A stretch of DNA of 45,435 bases, taken from contig PYST01000300.1 of the NCBI GenBank assembly GCA_003049485.1, positions 1 through 45,435 of the forward strand. The letters are read 5' to 3'. The DNA is from Ophioceras dolichostomum. Taxonomy: Eukaryota > Ascomycota > Sordariomycetes > Magnaporthales > Ophioceraceae. The notes beneath the pieces were generated by a model, which was not told the DNA's origin, made no database searches, and saw only the letters and a list, made by a program, of their open reading frames with translations. A program made the translations under genes and the position numbers. Of the stretch, positions 31,883 through 43,289 are shown in pieces (within the stretch, counting starts at the first letter, position 1; each line of letters starts with the position of its first letter).

Positions 31883-33591
31883 CGTGGCGTGTTGTAGATC
31901 TCTCGGCAGATGACGGGCGCCTGCCTTTTTGTATCGTTTTAACCACCAGTGCTGTAAGTCGACTAGTATGCTGTGGCTTGCCTGCCCTTGGTTGCCCTTG
32001 GCGGATGGACTGGTGGCCTCAAAATTCGCGAGGTCGACCCAAATCTGGCTAATAAAATCGAGACTGTAAGTTGGCCTACTGGACTGATGAATTCTTGGCC
32101 AGCAGCAGCACCGGCTATTAAGCGGCGATTATAATCGACTCCGGCTCCATCAACGCAGGCGCGGCGAGATCGCTACTTCGTCGAAGAAAAACCAAAAGTG
32201 CTTTATACAAAGAAGCATCGATAATCGGCGCGGATTTCGATTCCATTTCCAGCTTCCCGTGCCGACTGGAGTCGGTGTATTTATGAACAGCGAAAGGAGC
32301 ATCCAGCCTGTAAGACGCCCGGGCTAAGGTAGCCTAGCTACCGGGTTAGTGAAGGGCGGATGCGACTGAATGCGATTGAGTGTGGTAGAGATTCGCTCTA
32401 TTGTTCTCTTAGCAGGAGGATCTCTCAGGCCGAATCTCCGCTGGAGGGAATCTTTGTCAGGGCGGGTCGTCGGGTCTGCATGCACCAGAGGGTACGTATA
32501 GTACAATTCTGGAGCCGCGGGCACCCGTAACTGCAATGGGGTAAGCCCGCGCGGGACCGAACGAAAAAAAAAAAAGCCCTTTGCGCCTGCATGCAGATAC
32601 TGGCAGGACTCCTTCCTGCTGGACTTCTGGGTCGACCAGCTGTGCAGTTAGTTGGCTCAGCCTCCCTGTCGTCACATTCTTTGCATTAATGGAGGATGGA
32701 TGACCTTCCAGGGACGAGATGGGTCTGGTAATTCGACGGATTGTCTCTGGCTAGGTGCAGCAGCTTGCGTAAGCTTCTCTGTTCTCTGGATTGGTGGGGT
32801 CAATTGGGAAGCCCAAGTGCCGCTTGCCCGCCTTTCCACCGAAGAGAAACCCCCTGAAGGAGAGGGCAAAACAAAGCCTGGGGTTAGGCCGAACCTAGCT
32901 TTTTGCTGCTTGTATGAAATCGGCTTGATCTGTCGTTCCCTTTTCTTGTTTTCTTTTCCTCTCGTTTTTCGCTCTCCTCCTCGCACTTTTTGAAGCTGAC
33001 TATCGCATCCATTTCTTTCTCTCGCATCTGCTTAGCTCTGTCTGCTTGCTTTATCATTTGACAAACCCCTTTTTTGTCAGCACAGACTGGAGATTCTCCA
33101 AAATCCTTTCCCCACTCCCCACGTGTCGTATTCCGTACTGTCTTTCTCAGCAATCGCAGGGCGGGATTCGTCCCAATCGGAAATTCCCGAATCCCGACGA
33201 ACATCTTGCTTGACGTCGGGTCTGTCGTTTGACCCCAAGCTCTGTCACAAAAACCGAACGGCCGGACTTTATTGAGAGGCACTCGAATACCTTACCTTAT
33301 TCACTCTTGGCGCGTATCGCCCGTACTTCGTGTTTCCCCGCGTATCGAGGAATTTCGCTTTGAGGCTCATCGATCGCGAAACGGGAACTGGGAGAGCCAA
33401 TTCGGCCGACCTTCTTCGGTGTGGGGAATGAGGAGTCGGGATTTGTGCACCTGAACGGAGTTGACAGTCTCGGACCCGGCTTTGGCTTGGCACGGACGGG
33501 GAAACGGGCCACAGAGACACGAAGGACAGGCACAAGGAGCCACAAGGACAGGCGGCAAACAAGCAAACAACCAAAGCCGAACCCCGCAACG
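31883..33591. promoter_or_regulatory. Shared divergent promoter, DHA2 transporter / Zn2Cys6 regulator
   Basis: 1.7 kb separates the two divergent start codons. It contains a 12-nt A run (about 32563-32575) and long pyrimidine tracts (about 32935-33060) typical of fungal core promoters, but no credible gene. CGG/CCG triplets, the half-sites of Zn2Cys6 proteins, occur, yet I cannot single out one operator. Confidence 0.5.
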
Positions 33592-36425
33592 ATGAACACG
33601 ACCAAGTTGACCATGATGATGATGAATAATCGGATCTTATCAGGGCCACCAGGCCCTTCGAGGCCAGGTGCTGCTGCCGCTGTTGGTGCTTCCGCTTCCT
33701 CGCTGAGCGGCATTCCGGCACCGTACGGAAGGGCGTGCACGAACTGCGCGAGGGCGAAATGCAAATGCATCTACCGGGGTGGTGGGGGAGGAACGGGTTT
33801 GGGCGCCACATGTGAACGGTGCCATCGCCTGGCTAAGGAGTGCGTGCCTTCGGTTACGGTGCGGAAACGAACCCCGCGCCGGCCGGCTGCATCGAGGACA
33901 GCCCAGCTAGAGGTGAGTGAGTTTCAAGTCCTGTGGGCTCGGTTTTCGCTTAATACCTACTTTAAGTCTCTGTCCTCATCCCATTTCCTGCATATTTGTG
34001 GTCTCGTTTTTCTCTTTTCTCGCCCCTCCACACCCGGATTCGGACTGTTGCTAGTCAGGTGATCACCTCATAGTCGGTCTTCCTTGGCATAGGAACAACT
34101 CGCTCCGTGATTTATTACTTCTGCATTCATCTCTCGCTATCCTTTCGCAAGATTCGAAGCCGGAAGTACGGTGTCTGTGGCCCAGGAGGGAGGAACGACG
34201 AGACTAATACCGCAATTTACTTCGTGCAGGAGAAACTCGATGACCTCGTCACTCTTCTCAAGACCCATCAGACTGGGGCGTCATCGGCGCCACAGCGAAG
34301 ACCCTCCAATGAGAGTTCTCCCTCCTCGGCTGGTGTCAGCCCTCATGGCATGGGCCTGGGAACCACTGATGTGGACACATACGATGTCTCGCCGCTCCTG
34401 GACATGCCGAAACGCACGACGATCCCATCGCCTCCGACCGAGTCTGCCTCGTCCAGGATATCGATGTCAGGGGCAAGGCAAGGCCCGGGGTCTCACATCA
34501 GCTCGAGCAGCGCCCCGGCTCTGTCTGGAGACTTGGAAATTGGCATGTCAGGGACTGAGGAGCTCGAGGCTGAGGAGGCTCTCGCCGCTTTCCGCAATCG
34601 GTTCCTCAGGTTCTTCCCGTACTTCTACGCTCCTCCTTCGATGACTGCGAGCCAGCTCAGGCAGGAAAAGCCTCTCTTCATGCTTGCGATCTCGGCCGTC
34701 GCCTGCAAGAACTTCATAAAGCAGAGCGCCCTGGGTGACAAGTTGCGGAACCTCATCGCTCAAAAGACGGTCGTCGAGCACGGCTCCAGTGTGGATATTC
34801 TGTTGGCTATCATTACATACACTGCCTGGTAGGTTGCCACACACCACGAGTTTGTCTGGTGTAAATTATGGGCACTATCTGATTACTGACTGAATAATCC
34901 ACATCCATACAGGGGCCAGCTCATCAAGCGGGACAGGCCATTCCTAGCACTGTTCACGAGGCTGGCCTCGTCACAGGTTATGGACTTGGGCCTTCACAGA
35001 CCGTTCAGCGAGCCTTCAGCCATGCTTTGCTTCAAGAACGGGAAACTCACCCCCGAGAACTGGTCTCATCGGAGATGGTCGACGAATGAAGAAAAGCGGG
35101 CTTGCCTGGCCGCTTACTGGCTCACCTCCATGTTAGTCGTCTACCGAACTTTTTCCTTGTTCTTCATGTCTGCCACTTGCCTTCCGCGTGACCCATAGCA
35201 CTGACCCCCTTAATTCAGGGCCGCAACGGTAATGAAGCGAACCGACCCCCTTCGTTGGACGGCCTATATGGACGAGATGCTCCAAGACCTCGCCCGATCC
35301 CCCGAATGGGACGGCGACTCGGTGCTCGTCACGCAAGTCAAACTCCAGCAGATAATCGAGCAAATGACCCTCGCACGCTGGCAGCCTGGAGATTTCACGA
35401 CCCCCGGCAGCGACCTGACCAAGGGGCTCCCCGTGTACTTCGTTTCTGCCCTCCGCGAGAAGCTCCGCGAGGTCCGCGCCGCCATCCCCGCCAACGTGCG
35501 CAACCACGACGGCGTCGAGCCGGCCCTCTACAGCACAGAGCTCCTCCTCAGCGAGTCCCTCCTCGACAAGACCAAGTCCCCGCTGGCGGCCAGGACGACG
35601 GCCAACGGCCCCCTGCAGCAGCTCGACCACCTGCACGCCTGCGTCGAGTCCCTAGCGCGCTTCTTCGACCGCGCGCTCGCCGTCGACCCGATGTACTACC
35701 ACGGCGTGACATTCGGGTTCCTCTCGCAGATCGCGCACGCGATGATGTCGCTCTTCCGCCTGTCCATCCTCGACGACCCGCTGTGGGATCGAGGGGCGGT
35801 CAGGGACCGCATGGACCTCCTGAAGATCGCGGACCAGCTCATGGCCAACTTCCAGCGCGTCCCCGAGCTCACGGGCGTGGGGCCCTTCCCGCCCGAGCCG
35901 TCGGCTGCGTCCGTCGCTGCTGGTGGGCAGCAGCCCGACCCGCGCACGCCGGGCAATGCGTACTTGAATACGTTTGCCAAGTCGCTGCATATGATGCAGT
36001 CGATGAGGGTGGGGTGGGAGGCGGAGTTAAAGAAGGCTGATGCTGCGAGTGCGCCGGCGGCCGGGGAGGCTGGAGAGGCTATGGGTTACGAGGAGAACTC
36101 GGCGGCGGCAGGAGGAGGAAGCGGCGGGCCGGATGCGGAGGGGGATGTGGATGCGGAGGGTGAGCGGGAGGAGGGGAATGGTACGGGTGGTGCGAATGGG
36201 ATGTCGGGGATGCAAGAGGCCGCTCCCGGCGATGGGATCGTCTCGCCCATGGGCGGCGTCATGCAGACACCTATGGACGGCAGCGGGATGTCGATGATGC
36301 ATCAGCAGCATTTGCCGACGGCCCAGTATGACCCTCTTGCGGGGATGTACTTTACGAGCGATAACGATGGGTGGATGGCGGATGTTTTCCAGTCTTGGGA
36401 CTATAACACCTCCTTCAATTTCTAG
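33592..36425 (+). CDS. Zn2Cys6 fungal transcription factor with fungal-specific TF domain
   Basis: Exons are 33592-33912, 34230-34828, 34913-35131 or -35135, and 35220-36425, for about 782 residues. The zinc cluster is CTNCARAKCKC ... CERCHRLAKEC, spacing C49-x2-C52-x6-C59-x14-C74-x2-C77-x6-C84, with an extra Cys57 and an unusually long Gly-rich loop. A basic linker (RKRTPRRPAA) and an acidic helix (EKLDDLVTLLKTH) follow. The regulatory middle homology region is seen in WGQLIKRDRPFLALFTRLAS, VMDLGLHRPF and LRWTAYMDEML. The C-terminus is Gly/Glu/Met-rich and acidic, possibly an activation domain. The third junction is irregular: the good GTTAGT donor breaks frame, while GTCGTC four bases on keeps it. 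It likely binds CGG sites, and its divergent placement suggests control of the neighbouring transporter. Confidence 0.85.
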
Positions 36426-36989
36426 AATTAAAGTCGTTTATTGTCTATAATTGGGGGCCTATGAGATTTTTGGGAGGTACTGGTTGCGGAATTTTTAGAG
36501 AAGTACGTTCATTATAATAGCTTGCCGGCTATTCTGGGTGGTTGGCGGTGTTGGCGTCCTAGATGAAGGCTATGCTATGTAAGAGCCTAGCCTATATACT
36601 GATCTGCCTCCCTACCTACCTGCGGTAGGTATACCCCGTTGATATATCTGTTTGGATAGTGTTTGTAGTGAAAGGGTCTGTTGATGAGACTGAGCGTTTG
36701 TGGAGTTGAAAGGAGAAAGGATGCGCGGAGAAAGGTGAAAGGTCTTGTTTTCTTCATACAAGGTAACGAAGGAGTACCGAGACATGTACGTAAGGCAGTC
36801 ATCGCCTTCGTGGTATATAAAATGCATTTGTAGGATGCTGAATAACTGTGGGAGTCACTTCGAAACCCACGGTACGATTCTCTAGTACCTCGAGACGCGG
36901 GCTGGTAACTCAAGAGATATATCCCCAGCTATGTATTGGGAAGATCCAACTAGTATCCCAGGTGCATAGGTACAGCTATCTAGATATTT
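36426..36989. other. Convergent 3' intergenic region
   Basis: AT-richer than its surroundings, between the ends of the Zn2Cys6 gene (+) and a CFEM-like gene (-). A poly(A)-type context near 36425-36450 is likely. No gene is supported. Confidence 0.45.
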
Positions 36990-37865
36990 TCAATACGCAG
37001 CAAATTCTACAGGTAGGATTATTGCCAGAGCTACTACGATGACTGTTATAAGGCCGCAAATCCCATCTTCCTTGTCATCTGCCACCGAGACAATCACTAC
37101 TGCGAGAAACGCTGCGAGAAGCGAAACAACAATAGGAACGGCGATTTTTGTATCGCGCACCATCTTCACGTGGGCGTCGAATGCTCCCGCGTCGTACTGG
37201 CTCGTGTTCCCGGTCATGCACAGCTCGTCGCGCCAAGCGGCCGCGGAGAAGGACGGCACCATCTTGGGGACTAGCGTAGTGACACAGCTCTGCGTGACGC
37301 ACGAAGAGACGGCATCGATGATTTTCTGTCGAGTGAGGACGCAGAGGCAGTTGCGGGTCGGGTTCCGGCAGCCCATGGTGCTCAGCTGGGAGAACACGCA
37401 GGCCTTGGCGCACGGAGGTACGGTCTCGGCGCCCACCAGCGAGACTCCACCGACGGGAGCGCAGATTCCGGCCAGCCAGTCCTCCATTTGATACCAGCAG
37501 TTGTTCTCGTCCGAGGGGCCGGAGGGCGCGCATTCGAACGGCATCGGGGCTCGGAGGCAGAGACAGTCGGCTGTCAGAACCGCGTCGCTGCAGCCCAAGC
37601 GAGAGGGAGACAGTTGCTGGGACTGGATGCAGTTGGCGGCGGCGCATGTTGGGAAACCCGTTACGTCGACGTCGCCGTACTTGGTGGCGTTGGTGCTAGC
37701 GCGGGTTTCGAGTTCGGCGGCACTGGTTGATGATACAGGGTCGACCCGGGCGTCGAGGTTCGTTTTGTCTAGCGCGACGGGTGATGACAGGGGGGGCAGG
37801 CTGAGGGCGAGGAGCGGCAGGAGGAACGGTATGTGGAATGGGGACGGCAGCTTGATGGAATCCAT
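36990..37865 (-). CDS. Membrane protein with two CFEM-like cysteine modules (paralogue A)
   Basis: A single open exon of 291 residues. A signal peptide (about 1-31, FLLPLLALSLPPLSS) precedes a linker and two cysteine modules. Module 1 (about 71-135) is FPTCAAANC, GCSDAV, DCLCLRA, EC, NNCW, GIC. Module 2 (about 151-195) is PPCAKACVFSQ, GCRNPTRNCLC, SSCVTQSC, which follows the CFEM layout CxxxC...CxC...C. C-terminal hydrophobic stretches at about 240-262 and 268-288 (IAVPIVVSLLAAFLAVVIV and LITVIVVALAIILPV) imply one or two membrane passes. CFEM proteins bind haem or act as surface receptors. No catalytic function is visible. The last 25 residues may be an intron read through, since the sister protein has a hydrophilic tail at this point. 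Clear paralogue of the divergent neighbour (shared EDW...G.C, CAKACV, TRNCxC). Confidence 0.75.
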   Translation of the reverse strand: MDSIKLPSPFHIPFLLPLLALSLPPLSSPVALDKTNLDARVDPVSSTSAAELETRASTNATKYGDVDVTGFPTCAAANCIQSQQLSPSRLGCSDAVLTADCLCLRAPMPFECAPSGPSDENNCWYQMEDWLAGICAPVGGVSLVGAETVPPCAKACVFSQLSTMGCRNPTRNCLCVLTRQKIIDAVSSCVTQSCVTTLVPKMVPSFSAAAWRDELCMTGNTSQYDAGAFDAHVKMVRDTKIAVPIVVSLLAAFLAVVIVSVADDKEDGICGLITVIVVALAIILPVEFAAY

Positions 37866-38328
37866 TGCCTCGATACCAAATTCGTATCTCTGGTATGGTA
37901 TTTTGAAAGAAAGTTGATGTCACTTGATTATTGTTTGAAATACGATCAACCCTGAGCAGCGAAATCGTAGGTCAGGTGTATAATAATTGTTGCAAACTGA
38001 CACACGGCATTTTGGCAGGAACTGAAAGGACGAGGGGAAGAGAAGAGGAGGGCAGCACCACCATGCGATAAGGAATTTGCCAATATTGGCCCCCTCAGTT
38101 GCAGTCCAGCTCATCTCCGATTACTCGATTGGGACTCGTTGCGACGCCCATATGGGCGCTTAGGCACCAAGGCACTTCGTGGGGCTGGCGACGCCACCGC
38201 TCTGGGATAAAGATCATTGGCACCCCTCCACAACATTTGCCAGCCTGACTGATTTGCTCTCTTTATGTTTCTAGAACTCGGCAAACGAGGACACATCCCC
38301 CGCAATCAGAGCCATCAAGCTCCGGACA
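37866..38328. promoter_or_regulatory. Shared promoter of the two CFEM-like paralogues
   Basis: 463 nt between divergent start codons of related genes. No coding content is supported. Co-regulation is inferred from the arrangement only. Confidence 0.5.
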
Positions 38329-39175
38329 ATGCCTCCACCTCTTGCCCTCCTGGGCCTTCTCGAGTTCCTAGCCTTGCTATCAGTCACCCGAGCTTCAGAA
38401 GTTGACTTCTCGGGCTTGCCGGAATGCGCGAAGGGGACAGACTGCTTCCCATACCACTCCACCTCTATTGGCTGCACAGCACCGCTGACAAAAGACTGCT
38501 TTTGCGGCGCCCTCGCCCCTCTCAAGTGCACCGGGCAAAACTGCACCGGCAACGACTGGCCGCCCGTCGAAGACTGGTTCAGCGGCTTCTGCGGTGTCCC
38601 ACCGATCGTCACGCTCCAGACATTACCGCTTTGCGCGAAGGCTTGTGTCCGCAGCGCCCTGATCCCGAAATTCTGCCCGGCGCAGCTGACGCGAAACTGC
38701 TTCTGCCGTCTTGAAAACGTCTTCACAGGCCTGACATCGTGTCTCACTGACGCGAGTAGCTGCGGCTCGCAACTCTCAGACGCCAACGCGACACTCCACC
38801 GATTATTTCGGGAGACATGTGTGTACAAGCCGACGGTGGACGGGCAAGGAGCCCAGGCGGAGCTGGAGGACGAGGTCATCCCCGCTCCACAGGATAGGAT
38901 GGACTCCTCGAAGAGCTCGGCGTGGTCGACGGAAGGAATCATCGGCACCACCATCGGAGTCTTCTCTGCGGGCGGGATTCTCATTACGCTATACATCTGG
39001 TTGGGCAGACATCGACAAAGGGCAAGTACCTGCAGGGCTCTTTTAGGATTCCAAGGAGAAAAACAAGAGAGTACATCGAGGGCTGGTTGCTAATATATAT
39101 GGAGTATCATAGGCAGGGAAAACAATGCCCTTTCAGAATTTCCTTGACCCTCCGCCGCCGTACAGCAAGAATTAG
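38329..39175 (+). CDS. Membrane protein with two CFEM-like cysteine modules (paralogue B) and PPxY tail
   Basis: Exon 1 is 38329-39025 and exon 2 is 39117-39175, with a 91-nt intron (GTACCT...GGCAG, phase 1), giving 251 residues. A signal peptide (LLGLLEFLALLSVTRA) leads to module 1 (about 31-88: LPECAKGTDCF, GCTAPLTKDCFC, KCTGQNC, GFC) and module 2 (101-145: LCAKACV, KFCPAQLTRNCFC, SCLTDASSC). A transmembrane helix (GIIGTTIGVFSAGGILITLYIWLG) is followed by basic HRQRAR and, through the second exon, by NFLDPPPPYSKN. Reading through without splicing would instead give a cysteine-containing tail ending at 39093. The tail motif PPPY fits a WW-domain ligand, as in proteins ubiquitinated by Rsp5-type ligases. 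A surface receptor or haem-binding role is possible; the ligand is unknown. Confidence 0.78.
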
Positions 39176-41292
39176 CCGAACGAGTTTCGCGACGCCCCCA
39201 ACGAGGGCTGAAAAAAACTCCTCGTTTTGCAACAACGTCATCAGGGAACGGCCTCTTGCACGGCCTCAGCCTCCCACACAGGAGAACAGGCCGGGAGGAT
39301 AGGTCTACTGGATCTTCCCACACATGTGTTGGTAGTCGGTGACCAGCCTCACCAAGATTGAACGAGCGTCGCCTTAAACAAACGGCCTCGTACCAGGTAT
39401 CCGACTTACTGGTATTGCAAGTCGCTCCCAGTCCCATTACCGCTTATGAGCACCGCCGATTCTCCTCCCTTTTGGCGATGGTTAGGTATGCTCGGCTCGT
39501 CCCGTCCCGGTCGGGGTGGTCCCCCGGATGATGACAACCTGTTGGTGCGCCGTCATCATCACTTGCCACTACTACTTACATCATCAATCGTCACAAACCC
39601 TGCGGGTATTCACGGAACAAGGCCCTAGGTCTCGGGCAGGCAGGCTTGGGAAGAGAGGGACACGGAAAACTCTCGATTGAACTCTGATCTCAACTGCATC
39701 AGGAGGGAAACCGAATAGGCTCGAAGGTTTCTACCCGATTCGACACACAGGAGCTACGGTGTAAATACACTCGTGCTTTCGAGCCACCCATGCCATCATT
39801 TCCTCAGCCACGCTCCATCCCTCTCCGTAGTGTAAAAACTCCATAGTGAATCGTGCCTGGCCTGGAGTTTGGTGCTAACTTTCCGCGTCCCGGTAGGTCG
39901 CATCCGAGCAGCAGCTTTAGCCTTCGCCTCCCTCCAGAGTTGTCGCGAATGCAGACGGGCCATTCTTGCCCTCCTCCGCGGAAGAGGCATCCGTTCATCT
40001 ATCCGGGACATACTCTTTTCACGCGGACGGCTAGGCTGCCGAACCACCGGATCCTCGGCCCCCCGGTCGCCGTGATGCTGTTTTCCGGAGCCCACTCGAC
40101 CATTGTGGGGCCAGCACCTCTCTGGGTGCATCAACATCAGTCGCACTCCGCGCATTATGGCCAGCACACGACGTCGAGAACCACCGAACGTAACCAGTCC
40201 CAGCCAGAGCGACAACATGCGAAGAAACGTACGTCAGCCTTGTATCGGGGGTGATGTCGGAAGTCGGCCCCACACTGTGGCCTGGGTTGTGATGCTAGCG
40301 TAGGCATGTGGGGAGCTCAATTCCGTGGCTGATGACGACGACCCGCATCGACGGGAGTGCAGCCGCCTTGGATGTTGCTGTTCCCGACCAACAACAGTCT
40401 GTTTTCCGGCAGATTATCCTGTCCTCTCATGGAAGAAAGTGCGATCGCCATTGTTGGAGGAATGCGAATGCAATTGATGCCCTTGTCTGCCCAGCCCACA
40501 AGCGATCCTTGGGTTGGTGTCTTACTGAGTCATCCATCCGCCAACGGTTATGAGCCAATAAACCGTGCGCGTCACGGTCCATCCAGACTGTTGAAAACCA
40601 ACGAGAGCGGGTGGAGGACGAATTATGGGTTGGTCATGTTTGGAGGAGCTGTTGGTCGATGGTGCGGAGACACTTCAGGAGTCGGACAGGACCCGGTGTC
40701 TCGATGAACAAAGGCAGCGTAACGAGCAGATCAAATTTTGATCACGGCCCGCGCCCCAATACTACCCAGTCATTCCGTCGCGGCCCGCATGTGGGCAGAG
40801 ACCGGTCCCCTGGTGCTCCATAAGTGAGTGGCAGGCACTTTTGGTCCTGTCCCGTCTTGCTCGTGTGCAATCATCAACCACATCATTCACACCCATTCTT
40901 TGTCATGGCCTCCCGCTTGTACGTTGCCTGTGCCATCAACAATTCCGTCGCCCTTTCCCCCTTGTCTCTTTCCCTGTCACATTCCAGAAATGGCGTCTCT
41001 TGGCTCCGTATTCTTTGTCCGTCCATGGCATCACTCGACCAACATGGTCCCCCAGATGCATTTTCCGACTCATCGACCTCCGGCAAAACGCATAAGGAGT
41101 CAAGCCCTTCGATGGAAGAGGTCGAGCCAAGGCCACAACACTAGTGGACAGTGCCTCAAAACGGTTTCCCCGGCCAGTTTTACAGCCTACTTTCCATCAT
41201 CCACCACACCGCCATGCACACTTATGCTGAGCAAATTTTACGCCCACGGCATTCTCATACATTGATTGAACGCACGACTCTTACCAAAGGCA
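39176..41292. other. Long intergenic region, no supported gene
   Basis: Many short frames overlap on both strands (for example 39796-40273), none with a domain. A frame at 40828-41265 directly precedes, and is in phase with, the next open segment but is separated by a TGA at 41263 and shows no similarity. It could be leader or a decayed upstream exon. Confidence 0.35.
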
Positions 41293-43289
41293 ATGCAAGG
41301 TGCCAAGTCCCGAAAGGATAGGTTTGCTCTCGCAGACGAGAAAGTTGCCAAGGAAGCATCCACGCAAGCAAGTAAAGAGGATCTGCTCCCCATTTATAAA
41401 GAGAGCTTCGTTAAGCTGCATAACCTCGGGAAATGCAGCAACGCAGATTTTCTCCAGGCTCGCGCAAATCTACTGGCGTTCTTTTCGGCCGCCATTCAAG
41501 AGGAACCCAGCCAGCCCGACTCCATACTCTCGAGGAGTGACCTGAGGTCCCAAGACATCCCAGAATTTCTTCGCGGCGCTCGCCGGCGAGCGAAGCAGGA
41601 CTGGAAGGAGTTTGTTTCTCGTCAAAGCTCTGACGCAGACGAAAAACTTCCGTGCAAAGACAGTAGGGGGGCAGTCACTGGCTCCGGAATAGGATGCCTC
41701 TCGAGCTCGTACGCGGAAGGTGGTTAGAACACCTCCTCCGAGCAGCACCGGATTGGTTAGAGTCTTACGCAGCTATCAAAAAAGCTTGGGGCATCCTACC
41801 GCGGTTTTACAATCCCGGCCGAAAAGGTGCCTTGTGCGCTCTTATACAGCAGCTCTATGGGGACGTGCGCGAAGGGCACGAGACTCAATTTCTGGAGGCA
41901 ATATCGTCTGCCGCAGCGGACAGGCCCGTCTGCCGCAGGGCTGTCGGTGGCCTCCTGATTGGCCTCTTCCCGTGCGAGTTTCTCCCAGAGATCATCGGGT
42001 TCGCCATTCAAGCCGAAGTCGCCAAAGCAGATGATCTGATGGCGTCGATGGCTGTCCAGCAGCCTGGCGTTCTTGCGGAAGTGATGGCTGAACCCGCTGT
42101 CCGTTTATTCGGATTCCAAGATGAAAAAACATATTTCAGCCTCAGGCGAGCCGCGTCCGTCGTGGCGTGGGAGGCCGCCAGGCTGCTCCTCGACGAGTAC
42201 AACGAGGTTTACATCTGGCCAAGGATCAAAGTTGGATACGCCCTGTCCCAATACCTTGATCGGAGAGGAAACTCGGATGAGACATCCCCGAGCTTTCCTT
42301 GGGGCAGCCGCAAAGATGAGGCGAAGGGAAAACACTGGTCCGTGGGCGGGGAACAAGCCCACGGAAGCTACTCAGTTCAATCAGACAACCTCTTCCCGCG
42401 CTTCCCAATTTTCGACCAGGCTTGCCGCACTGTTGCAGCCAAGAAAGCATGAGGCCCATTGTGACAGCCAAACTATCTTGATACAAGACGGAGATAACGA
42501 GGGGCGTACTTGAAATGGGTCTTCCGCAGTTCGAGGAATAAAAATGAGCCGATGCCAGTGCCACCGGCCAATGTCCAGACTCGCTCAAGGTTTAAGATCA
42601 AGCCCAATCCCCCACTGACGCGGCTCCTCCCGTTGTGGTTCGCCCATACCACGCTCCTGATGTCCCTGGGAACTGCTCTGGATGCCCGGCACTCCGACCT
42701 CCAAGCCGAAATATGTCATATACTCGAGTAGCAAATGGGGAGTATCAACTTCTGCTCTGGGAGGAGCTCTATAACGAGCCTTCTTGATCTGGGCGTCTAT
42801 ATTTCAGACTTTTACAAACCGACGGAGTCGAAAGAGCCGGAACAGCCGACGCAGGGGCTCGAGGCCGCTCTACGGAAATGGTGGCACCCAGCAGCTAAGC
42901 GGAGCTGGACGTTCGCTCGGGAGCTGGTGGCTCTCTCGGCCATGCCAGTGGAGCAAAATCTGGTGCTCTTGGGATACCTGTGGGCATTCATGGATCTTTA
43001 CGAGGACGTCATGGGCCTTGATATCCTCAAGGATCGTCATCAGGATGTTGGCGCGCTGCTGATCACCAGCGTAAAAGTAAGGGAAGCTCTGGAGTCGTAC
43101 TTTCAAAAGTTAGACGGTCAACCAAACTACGTCCCAGCCCCCGTCCGGGGTGTCTACCGAACTATGATCACCGGATACTACTTTGCTTGCAGGGCGGAGC
43201 TGGAAGAATGCTTTGGGAACGTAGACTCCTGGAAGGAGGGGCGTAAGTTGGAATTCGGTGGTAAGTTCCTTCACCCCTCCCGGAGTTAG
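41293..43289 (+). pseudogene. Unrecognised protein-coding locus in several open segments (gene or decaying pseudogene)
   Basis: Four segments read like one alpha-helical protein: 41293 to about 41660 (DEKVAKEASTQASKEDLLPI), about 41694-42449 (VRGRWLEHLLRAAPDWLESY, IGFAIQAEVAKADDLMASMA), about 42510-42728 (RLLPLWFAHTTLLMSLGTAL) and 42735-43286 (ELVALSAMPVEQNLVLLGYL, VYRTMITGYYFACRAELEEC). A 41-nt intron (41655-41695, GTGCAA...AATAG) would join the first two. The second and third share a frame but have stops between them. The third and fourth are split by TAG 42729 and an apparent pair of compensating frame shifts (frame 2 reads VANGEYQLLLWEELYNE at 42728-42775). A GTAAGT at 43261 could splice to TTAG at 43301. 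I recognise no family. Either a multi-exon gene or a broken one; the stop and frame changes favour decay. Confidence 0.4.

Noticed and set aside
28216..39175. Possible secondary-metabolite gene cluster around the transporter and regulator
   Set aside because: No polyketide synthase, NRPS, terpene synthase or tailoring enzyme is present. The neighbours are CFEM-like membrane proteins.
38922..39302. 126-codon plus-strand frame overlapping the end of CFEM paralogue B
   Set aside because: Out of frame with the signal peptide and cysteine modules. The spliced model explains the region better.
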